Shown one piece after another: positions 41,589 to 48,422 of a DNA stretch of 64,000 nucleotides. The stretch comes from Flavobacterium jejuense (GTDB lineage: Bacteria; Bacteroidota; Bacteroidia; Flavobacteriales; Flavobacteriaceae): assembly GCF_006491595.2 (NCBI RefSeq), contig NZ_VEVQ02000010.1, positions 62,001 to 126,000 of the forward strand, in the 5' to 3' direction. The notes beneath the pieces were generated by a model that saw only the letters and a program-made list of their open reading frames with translations, was not told where the DNA came from and made no database searches. How positions within the stretch are numbered: the stretch's first letter is position 1; each line of letters begins with the position of its first letter. Both the position numbers and the translations under genes were made by a program.

Positions 41589-42569
41589 TTACAAAACCAT
41601 CAAATTACAACCTCTAATGTCAGAATTATCAAAACGTCCCAACACTTCGAAAGAATGGTTGGGATTTTTTTTACCCAAATCTTGCGTAGCAATAAACGAG
41701 CATGAATTGATGTTTGCTAAATCTATTACGTTAATTCCACCCGTTTTTCCGTAATCAACATAAGATAAAGCATCTTCTGTGTCTCTAGTGAGAATTTGCA
41801 TCCACGGTGGACATTCAAAAACACCATTTCCTAAGGAATAAGCTTGCGACAATAATTCGGTCATGCCATATTCAGAATGAATGACAGGAACTCCAAAACC
41901 TTGGCATAAAATTTTATGTAATTCTTCACGAATAATTTCTTTTCGTTTCCCCTTCATTCCTCCTGTTTCCATGATAATCGTATTCTTTAACTCAAATTGA
42001 TGCAGTTCAATTAAATCCAATAAAGCATAAGTCACACCAATTAAAATTACATTTTGACCCGATTTGTCTAATGTAATTAATTTGGTAACCAAATCCTGAT
42101 AATTATTCAAATAAAATCCCGAATCTGGATGATTACTACTTTGAATTAGATCATCAACCATATAAATTAAAGAAGAACCCTCTCTTTCTAAATAGGATGG
42201 AAGTAAAGCTAAAATACAATAATCTTCAATATTGCCATAAAACTCAGAAAACCCTTTGCGATAACTTTGTTCGTAAACAGAAAGATCCGTTACAAAATGT
42301 TTACTAGTTTGCGTTCCAGTTGTGCCACTACTGGTAAAGGTTTCTTGGACACTTTCTGTAGTACTTATAATTTCATGGCTTTTAAAAAATTGAATAGGTA
42401 AAAAAGGAATTTCTACAAGCGTTTTTACATTGGATTTGTCCTTTCCTAATAAAGAGCAAAATTCGTTATAGACTTTATTGTTGTCAAATTGATATCGAAA
42501 AACTTTAAGGGCTAGTTTTTCAAAATCTCTTTTACTTGAAATGGTAAATATATCTTCGGTTGCAATCAT
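41589..42569 (-). CDS. LuxE/acyl-protein synthetase-like acyltransferase
   Basis: The 326 residues resemble the LuxE and PaaK-like adenylate-forming group. The phosphate-binding motif FTSSGTTGTQTSKH lies near 79-92, a GVTYALLDLIELH segment near 178, and the HSEYGMTELLSQAYS motif near 236 is the AMP-binding A5-type motif. Such enzymes activate a carboxylic acid with ATP. The flavobacterial members are often annotated acyl transferase, and their substrate is unknown. No other lux-like or fatty-acid genes are adjacent. Confidence 0.8.
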   Translation of the reverse strand: MIATEDIFTISSKRDFEKLALKVFRYQFDNNKVYNEFCSLLGKDKSNVKTLVEIPFLPIQFFKSHEIISTTESVQETFTSSGTTGTQTSKHFVTDLSVYEQSYRKGFSEFYGNIEDYCILALLPSYLEREGSSLIYMVDDLIQSSNHPDSGFYLNNYQDLVTKLITLDKSGQNVILIGVTYALLDLIELHQFELKNTIIMETGGMKGKRKEIIREELHKILCQGFGVPVIHSEYGMTELLSQAYSLGNGVFECPPWMQILTRDTEDALSYVDYGKTGGINVIDLANINSCSFIATQDLGKKNPNHSFEVLGRFDNSDIRGCNLMVL

Positions 42570-42630
42570 TTTAATTAAATTCTATTTTATTTGTAGGAGC
42601 ACAAAATAGACCTTCGGTTGAAAAGCACAC

Positions 42631-42695
42631 CTGCTATCCACTATATCTTTGCTTTTTTAAAGAAAAAAGCAAAGGATGCCGTTCCTATCAGGGCT
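42631..42695 (+). repeat. Dispersed intergenic hairpin element, copy 2
   Basis: CTGCTATCCACTATATCTTT begins the element. It has a 12-bp stem (CTTTGCTTTTTT with AAAAAAGCAAAG) and the blocks GGATGCCGTTCC and TATCAGGGCT, matching 25724-25789. It lies in the 285-bp gap upstream of the LuxE-like gene. The rest of that gap shows only the terminator below. Confidence 0.75.
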
Positions 42696-42805
42696 ATACA
42701 TCACATTTCCAATTTCTAGATGCCCTTTTCAAGGAAAGTAAATACAAACCAAAAAATTATATTCTGGCTAACTAAAATTGAAATCTTTGCAAAAGTATAA
42801 AATAA

Positions 42806-42845
42806 AAAAAGCACCAACTATATGTGTTGGTGCTTTTAATTTTTT
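42806..42845 (-). terminator. Terminator after the 42855-43853 gene
   Basis: GCACCAAC-TATATGT-GTTGGTGC has A7 before and T-rich sequence after, so it can be bidirectional. The stem is identical to that of the terminator at 44859-44890. Confidence 0.85.
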
Positions 42846-42854
42846 TTAAATGTA

Positions 42855-43853
42855 TTATTTACTTTTTTCTAGTAATTTTTTCACCAAAGCTTTTAATTCT
42901 TCAATTTCTTGATTTTGCTTCTCATTTATTTTGTTCTGCTCAATTATATACAAAGTCAATTCTTCAATTTTTTCTTGTTGAATTTTAGCCATTTCTCCTA
43001 ACTCTAAACCATTTCCTTTTACTTCTTTTGCGCTAGGAACATTAATTAAATGACCGTTTTCTTTAATGTGGTTTTCAACTTCTTTTAATGAAGGCAAATC
43101 GTAATCTTTATTGAAAACATAATCTGCCCAAGTATTGTAAACTTTAACTTCTTCTGCTCTAATCTTTCCTTTTACTGATAAGCGATAAATTTCTGATCCA
43201 TCAGTAAAATTATAAGTTCCAATTCCAATATTTGAATCAGTTAGTATGTCTCCTTGAATCAAGGAACTTCCTTTTACAACAAACTTATGAGTTGACATTA
43301 TTGGGTCATTTGAAAAACCACCAATAATTACTTTACTATTTGATTTAGGAATTTGCAAATAAGCTCCTCTTTGATCACCATAATCATTTACTTTAAAAAA
43401 TTCTCCTTGTGATTGATCATATAAGGTAAGTAGTGTGGTTGATCCTTCATATATATTTATATTAAATCTTTCTTTTCCAAGTCTATCATTTATGAAAAAA
43501 CCTACTGCTTTAATATTGTATGGGCTTATCATTGACATGTCATACATGTTGAATATTCTTCTTTGAGAATTTATAGGGTTAGTTTTTCCTGCAGCAAAAA
43601 TTATACTTTCATTTATTCCTTCATCATAATTTGAGAATGTTTCATCAGATAATTCTCTACCAGAAAAATCTCCTTTTTTTGCTTTTAAGTCTCCGTTAAC
43701 TTCAAGCTTACTTGTGGGAGTTGTTGTTCCAATTCCTATGTTTTCTGTTGAAGGATTGGTTGTTGAAGAAACTTGTCCATTAGGACTGCTTATTTGTGAA
43801 TAAGTAATATAACTTATAAAGAACATTAATAATGTTGAAAAAGAAAAGTTCAT
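42855..43853 (-). CDS. Exported tail-fibre-like/cell-surface protein
   Basis: The 332 residues start with a signal peptide (1-19, FISYITYSQ). The opening NIGIGTTTPTSKLEVNGDLK motif is the repeat-like strand found in Bacteroidetes surface and tail-fibre-like proteins. The C-terminal part (about 225-330) has KIRAEEVKVYNTWADYVFNK, then HIKENGHLINVPSAKEV, and ends in a coiled coil (EELTLYIIEQNKINEKQNQE). It lacks a recognisable Peptidase_S74 Ser-Lys pair and a T9SS domain. It is probably a trimeric fibrous surface protein with unknown binding partner. Confidence 0.7.
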   Translation of the reverse strand: MNFSFSTLLMFFISYITYSQISSPNGQVSSTTNPSTENIGIGTTTPTSKLEVNGDLKAKKGDFSGRELSDETFSNYDEGINESIIFAAGKTNPINSQRRIFNMYDMSMISPYNIKAVGFFINDRLGKERFNINIYEGSTTLLTLYDQSQGEFFKVNDYGDQRGAYLQIPKSNSKVIIGGFSNDPIMSTHKFVVKGSSLIQGDILTDSNIGIGTYNFTDGSEIYRLSVKGKIRAEEVKVYNTWADYVFNKDYDLPSLKEVENHIKENGHLINVPSAKEVKGNGLELGEMAKIQQEKIEELTLYIIEQNKINEKQNQEIEELKALVKKLLEKSK

Positions 43854-43917
43854 TTTATAGATTTTAATTTATACAAAAATAATTATTTTTTGAAGAATTA
43901 CATGTTATATTTGAATT

Positions 43918-44859
43918 ATGAATTGGAAAATTAAAGCGACATTACAAAAAATTTTATCCTTAAGTTTATTAGGTGATAAATTAAACCATATTCCAGTTAC
44001 TTTAAGTCAAGAATATCACAAAAATGTTTTTAGCTATCAAAGTCATGAATGTATTCGTAAGTTTGATTATTGTAAATCTGATTTTCTTAAAAAGGATAGA
44101 GTGGCTCTGGAAATAGGTACAGGTTATTCTGCTATTTCGGTGGTTGTACTTCGTCTACTTGGGTTTAAAAAAATTGTTACTGTAGATGTGACATCAGATT
44201 TGATTTTCTCTAGTTTTAAGAAACAATCTAAATATTTAAATGAAGATGTTTTTTTAAATGAAATCGTTTCGAAGAGTATTTATTCTAAAAATGAAATCCT
44301 CAAATTAATAGATGTTATACTAAGTAAAGAAACATTTAATGAACTTTTTGAGTTTTTAAATGTAATTTATATAGCTCCTTATCAATTTGATGATATTGAA
44401 AAACATGTTTTATCAATTGATTATATAACATCTCAAGTTGTTTTAGAGCATGTACATCCAGATATTTTAAATTCACTTTTTGAAAAAACTTGTAAATGGT
44501 TAGTTGATGACGGTTTGTCTGTACATACCATAAATTTTATTGATCATTTTGCTAATCCAGGTTTTTTTCAAGACAAGTCTATTTCTGAATTTAATTTTTT
44601 AAGGTTTTCGGATAAATATTGGAACTATTGGGCAGGAAATTCGATAGCATATACTAATAGGTTGTCTTATGTTTATTATTTAGAACTTTGTGAAAAAAAT
44701 AAGCTTACTGTAGTTGATTTTATTGGCGAAAATTATCGTAAAAGAGTTGAGTTAGATTCTAATTTAATTCATGAAGATGTGCTTAATAAGTATGAAGCTA
44801 TTAAATGTATTGATGATTTAACCAAGTTTCAAAGGGGAACTTTAATTATATCTAAATAA
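43918..44859 (+). CDS. Class I SAM-dependent methyltransferase-like protein
   Basis: The 313 residues have a Rossmann methyltransferase core: the motif I-like ALEIGTGYSAISVVVLRLLG near 62-81, an acidic motif II (KKIVTVDVTSD) near 85-95, and a motif IV-like segment ITSQVVLEHVHPDILNSLF near 170-188. The latter resembles the DxLEH pattern of small-molecule methyltransferases. The substrate is unknown; sugar or polyketide-like substrates occur in related proteins. It stands alone, divergent from the fibre-like gene, and is bracketed by two terminators with the same stem, suggesting an accessory cassette. Confidence 0.7.
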   Translation: MNWKIKATLQKILSLSLLGDKLNHIPVTLSQEYHKNVFSYQSHECIRKFDYCKSDFLKKDRVALEIGTGYSAISVVVLRLLGFKKIVTVDVTSDLIFSSFKKQSKYLNEDVFLNEIVSKSIYSKNEILKLIDVILSKETFNELFEFLNVIYIAPYQFDDIEKHVLSIDYITSQVVLEHVHPDILNSLFEKTCKWLVDDGLSVHTINFIDHFANPGFFQDKSISEFNFLRFSDKYWNYWAGNSIAYTNRLSYVYYLELCEKNKLTVVDFIGENYRKRVELDSNLIHEDVLNKYEAIKCIDDLTKFQRGTLIISK

Positions 44860-44890
44860 AAAAGCACCAACGATAAGTTGGTGCTTTTTA
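44859..44890. terminator. Terminator after the methyltransferase gene
   Basis: GCACCAAC-GATAA-GTTGGTGC has A6 before and T5 after, directly at the end of the gene. The same stem occurs at 42811-42833. Confidence 0.88.
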
Positions 44891-44898
44891 TGCTTTTT

Positions 44899-44929
44899 TG
44901 AGATTCTGAAATAAATTCAGAATGACAAT
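44899..44929 (+). repeat. Short hairpin repeat of the TTCTGAA...TTCAGAA type
   Basis: ATTCTGAA and TTCAGAAT enclose a short loop and are flanked by TTGAG and GACAA. Similar hairpins between convergent genes are, from general knowledge, common in flavobacterial genomes. Only one copy is seen in this window. Confidence 0.5.
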
Positions 44930-44933
44930 AGTA

Positions 44934-46571
44934 TTATTTTACTACTAATTTTCTTGTAGCAGTTTTTCCCTCTTCGGTTACTTTAACGATGTAAACTCCA
45001 GCGTTTAAGTTTCCTGTGTTGAATGAATTGTTGATTACATTTCCTTTAGCTACTTCTTTACCTAACATGTTGTAAATTTGAACATTCATGGTAGTATTAG
45101 CAGTAGAAGAGAAGTTTAAAGTGTTTCCAGATAATGGATTTGGATACATAGTTAAACCTTCAATTGCATCAAAAGATTTTGTTGATAAAGCTAAATCACT
45201 TAAATCACGAGCAACAACTTGAGGAGTTCCATTAAATTCAGCAACTAGTACTGTTATGTTGTTAGCACCCGTTGGAACTAAATCAGTATTAACTACATAA
45301 TTAGCTTCAGCAAAAATAGATCTAAATGCCATAGTTGTTCCGTCAGAAATATCGTAGTTAGTATTTACAGCAAAAGTTGTAGCTCCATTTCCGTCAGCAA
45401 AAGTAGCTCCGTTGATTTGCACTAATTCACTTTCATAAGCTTCAATATTTCCTGTAATATCAGAGATTGTTACTACTTCAGGAGTGATTGTGTTTCCAGT
45501 AGAAGAAGCAGTAATGTCTTCATAAGGCACTAATTGTAAAACGCCACTATAAAGTATTGCTTGTCCTTTAAGACCTGTCATTCCGTCACCTTCATTGAAA
45601 GTGTTTAATATGATTCCAGCATTATCATCAACTAGAATAGCAGCTGTTCCGTCTTGAATGTATTTCTGATTTCTTGCTGCTCTAGTGTAGGTTACAATTG
45701 CTTCACTAGAAATTTCATAAAATAAGCCATCTCCATTTGCAATAACATCAGCTCTTAATGTAGCAAGGTTATTGACTACTGTAAAAGGACTAACTGTAAA
45801 ATTTACTGTTGAGTTTACTGCTGGTGATATAGGTGTACCAGAATCATCAACAAGTTCCATGTAAATAGTATGTGCCCCTGTAGATAAGCTAGTTAAAGAA
45901 ATAACTGAAGTGTCAAATTTATCAGTTGCTGAACCAGTATCAACAGTATAGCTAATGTGTCCATCTCCAGATCCTGGATTTGCTACGGCAAAATTTTGTA
46001 CACTAAATGCTACATCAATATCAGTGTTCGGAGTTGTTGATCCATCAGTTGGACTTGTAATTGCTAAACTAGGTGTTAATTGTGCTACGAATTGAAAATT
46101 ATCGATATACATAATTGATGATCCCATCCAATTAGCAGAGGTGTCATAAAATCTAAATCCGATGTCAATTGGTCCAGATGTAGTAGCTGTATAAGTAAAT
46201 GTTAATGTTTGCCATTGATTTAAAACGGAATCATCACTATAATTTTGGTATGTCTCTACAAATAGTCTAGCTCTAGCTCCATTGTCTAAAGCATAAATAT
46301 CTACTGAAACATCATATGTAGTTCCAGCTATAACATTTATTGTTTGTCTTAAATCTGTATTTGCTTGTGTTTGAGTTGTGATTGTGAATTTTCCAGATTT
46401 AACACCTTCTGATATAATAGTTGTTTCCTCTTCAATAGTTATTCCTGGATCATTTGTCCATGTATCTAATACTCCAGTTGTAAAATTTTCAAAATCACCA
46501 TTAATTGCTAGATTTTGAGAAAAAGTAATTGTGGAAATAAATAAGGTAAATAAAAAGTAAATTTTTTTCAT
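44934..46571 (-). CDS. Secreted DUF5689 protein with T9SS type A sorting domain
   Basis: The 545 residues have a signal peptide (1-18, ITFSQ), a carbohydrate-binding-like jelly-roll (about 22-165, NGDFENFTTGVLDTWTNDP...), a short Ig-like segment (about 168-265), and a DUF5689 domain (about 268-455, an OB-fold-like region with KYIQDGTAAILVDDN). The type A sorting domain starts near 472 (GLTMYPNPLSGN ... GVYIVKVTEEG). It is therefore exported by Sec and then by the T9SS. No catalytic domain is visible; it may bind a polymer or act with the neighbouring TonB receptor system (inference). Confidence 0.83.
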   Translation of the reverse strand: MKKIYFLFTLFISTITFSQNLAINGDFENFTTGVLDTWTNDPGITIEEETTIISEGVKSGKFTITTQTQANTDLRQTINVIAGTTYDVSVDIYALDNGARARLFVETYQNYSDDSVLNQWQTLTFTYTATTSGPIDIGFRFYDTSANWMGSSIMYIDNFQFVAQLTPSLAITSPTDGSTTPNTDIDVAFSVQNFAVANPGSGDGHISYTVDTGSATDKFDTSVISLTSLSTGAHTIYMELVDDSGTPISPAVNSTVNFTVSPFTVVNNLATLRADVIANGDGLFYEISSEAIVTYTRAARNQKYIQDGTAAILVDDNAGIILNTFNEGDGMTGLKGQAILYSGVLQLVPYEDITASSTGNTITPEVVTISDITGNIEAYESELVQINGATFADGNGATTFAVNTNYDISDGTTMAFRSIFAEANYVVNTDLVPTGANNITVLVAEFNGTPQVVARDLSDLALSTKSFDAIEGLTMYPNPLSGNTLNFSSTANTTMNVQIYNMLGKEVAKGNVINNSFNTGNLNAGVYIVKVTEEGKTATRKLVVK

Positions 46572-46674
46572 TTTTTTAAGTTTTTTAAATGTCTACAAAT
46601 GTATGAACAATTTTCATTTTTATGAAAATAGGTATGTAAAATAATAGTTAAATAAGAGATTGGGGTTTTAGTAA

Positions 46675-47025
46675 CTAATTGATAATTAGTTTTCGAGTGG
46701 CAGAAGCTTCTTCTTCTTTTACTTTTACGATATATACTCCAGTATTTAGAGCACTAATGTTTACTTCTTTTGTAGTAACTATGGCTTCAAATACTTTTTT
46801 ACCTAAAACATCAAAAATTTCTACTTTCTTTTCTAAACCTAATTTAGAAGTGATGTAGATTTTTCCATTACTTACAGGGTTAGGGTAAATAGTTAGTCCC
46901 TCAATTGAAAGTTCTTGAGTTTTGCTAGTACTTGGATTGCTTTTAGTGTTCTGTGATAAAGCATCTACAGAAAACAAAAGGGTACTAAAAAGAATTATAT
47001 AAAAGTATTTTTTTATCACTCGCAC
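46675..47025 (-). CDS. Signal peptide plus T9SS type A sorting domain only
   Basis: The 116 residues are a signal peptide (about 1-25, LLFSVDALSQ), some 18 polar residues (NTKSNPSTSKTQELS), and then a complete type A sorting domain (EGLTIYPNPVSNGKIYI ... ALNTGVYIVKVKEEEASATR). There is no room for a functional cargo domain. The sorting domain closely resembles that of the next gene downstream at 44934. It may be a remnant left after loss of the cargo part, or a tiny exported peptide processed at the T9SS. It lies between the beta-helix lipoprotein and the DUF5689 gene on the same strand. Confidence 0.78.
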   Translation of the reverse strand: MRVIKKYFYIILFSTLLFSVDALSQNTKSNPSTSKTQELSIEGLTIYPNPVSNGKIYITSKLGLEKKVEIFDVLGKKVFEAIVTTKEVNISALNTGVYIVKVKEEEASATRKLIIN

Positions 47026-47080
47026 TATTTTATTACAGGGTAAATATAATCAAAATTTATAATACAATAACAATGCCAAA

Positions 47081-47110
47081 TAAAAAATCCCTCATTTTGA
47101 GGGATTTTTA
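47081..47110 (-). terminator. Terminator after the beta-helix lipoprotein gene
   Basis: AAAAATCCCTCA-TTTT-GAGGGATTTTT hairpin with A and T flanks, 19 bp past the stop at 47129. Confidence 0.88.
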
Positions 47111-47128
47111 ACTTTTAGTATAGAAAAA

Positions 47129-48274
47129 TTATAATCCTATAGTCCAACCAGTTGTCCAAGAAGGAGCATTTTGATTGCTTCCTGCTCCAGTATTACTACC
47201 TACTGTTATGTAAGAAGTGTTTGTACCTGCATATTCAGATTGAGTAGTGATAGAAGCTCCGAAATAAATTGGGTTAAAAAGAACATGACTATTATCTATG
47301 TTAGCATTAGAAACAGCATCAGTTGTTGCGTCTTTAATTTTTAAACCTTTAGTAAAACCATCTATATAAATATTTTGACAATTCCAATATCCAGTTCCTT
47401 CTTTTAAATACATTCCATGCTCTGAACCAGCTAGTGAACCTTTTAAAATAGTAAAGTTTTTTAAAGTTGCATTTGTTCTAGGTGTTGCGTCAAAGTTGTC
47501 TCCATTGTTAGAACCTTCTACACCTGCTTTTTCAATATCTTTTATAAAAACATTTTCAAATGATCCAGTAAATCCATCAGCGAAATCTAATCCGTCATCT
47601 TGTGCATTAACAATTACCAAGTTTTTTGCATTAACGGCTCCACCAAAGAATTCTATTCCATCATCTCCACTCATGTAAGCTTCAACGTTTTCAAATACTG
47701 TTCCAGATCCTACTGCGAATAAAGAAACACCATTAAATTCTTTATCACTTGAGAAAGCGGCACCAGTATATTCAACTCTTAAGTAACGAATTACTCCTGA
47801 GCTGTCATTATTGTCTGAACCACCATAAGTTAAGTTAGATACTTCTGCTAAAGCTGACTCTCCATTAGAACCTCCTTTGTTTGTATATGCTTTTCCACAA
47901 ATTACTAATCCACCCCAATCACTTTGACTTGGTGAGCTAATAGCACTTGTCATAATAACTGGATTGCTAGCAGTACCATTTACATATATGTAGGCTCCTT
48001 GAGAAATAGCAATATAAGCTGAAGTTCCACCAGAAGCTTCTACTCTTGTTCCAGCTGGAAATGTAACAGATGCACCGTTTTCAACAACAAATGGTCCAGT
48101 TAATTTGTAAGTTATTGATGGATCTAGTGTTAGCGTTTGTCCTGATTTTAGAGTACCTTGAAAATTAGAAGGATCAATAGTTACAACATTGTTTGTATCA
48201 TCTCCATTATCTCTTGAACAAGATGATAGTGTTAAAGCTGCAATTGTTAAAGCAGATAATAATAATTTTTTCAT
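47129..48274 (-). CDS. Right-handed beta-helix lipoprotein
   Basis: The 381 residues begin with a lipoprotein signal (MKKLLLSALTIAALTLSSC, Cys19), followed by SRDNGDD. The rest is a parallel beta-helix: repeated short strands with Asn/Gly turns (YIAISQGAYIYVNGTASNPV, GGLVICGKAY, AYMSGDDGIEFFGGAVNAKN, AQDDGLDFADGFTGSFENV). The DDGIEFFGG/DDGLDFADG pattern may form a ligand or calcium site. It lies 148 bp downstream of a TonB receptor gene on the same strand, so it could be a surface partner of that receptor. Substrate unknown. Confidence 0.8.
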   Translation of the reverse strand: MKKLLLSALTIAALTLSSCSRDNGDDTNNVVTIDPSNFQGTLKSGQTLTLDPSITYKLTGPFVVENGASVTFPAGTRVEASGGTSAYIAISQGAYIYVNGTASNPVIMTSAISSPSQSDWGGLVICGKAYTNKGGSNGESALAEVSNLTYGGSDNNDSSGVIRYLRVEYTGAAFSSDKEFNGVSLFAVGSGTVFENVEAYMSGDDGIEFFGGAVNAKNLVIVNAQDDGLDFADGFTGSFENVFIKDIEKAGVEGSNNGDNFDATPRTNATLKNFTILKGSLAGSEHGMYLKEGTGYWNCQNIYIDGFTKGLKIKDATTDAVSNANIDNSHVLFNPIYFGASITTQSEYAGTNTSYITVGSNTGAGSNQNAPSWTTGWTIGL

Positions 48275-48360
48275 TTTAGATTGTGTTATTTTAATTTTAA
48301 TACAGCAAATTTAAGTATAGATTGCTACTAGAGTTTTATGTAAATGTTATGTGTTTATTA

Positions 48361-48395
48361 ATAAAAAAAGGGCTGTCTTTATGGAAAAACAGCCC
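48361..48395 (-). terminator. Terminator after the TonB-dependent receptor gene
   Basis: GGGCTGT...ACAGCCC with a 13-nt loop, followed on the minus strand by a run of seven T. It is 28 bp past the receptor stop, so the beta-helix gene has its own promoter or depends on read-through. Confidence 0.82.
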
Positions 48396-48422
48396 AATCT
48401 TTATTAATTGTTAATTTATTGT

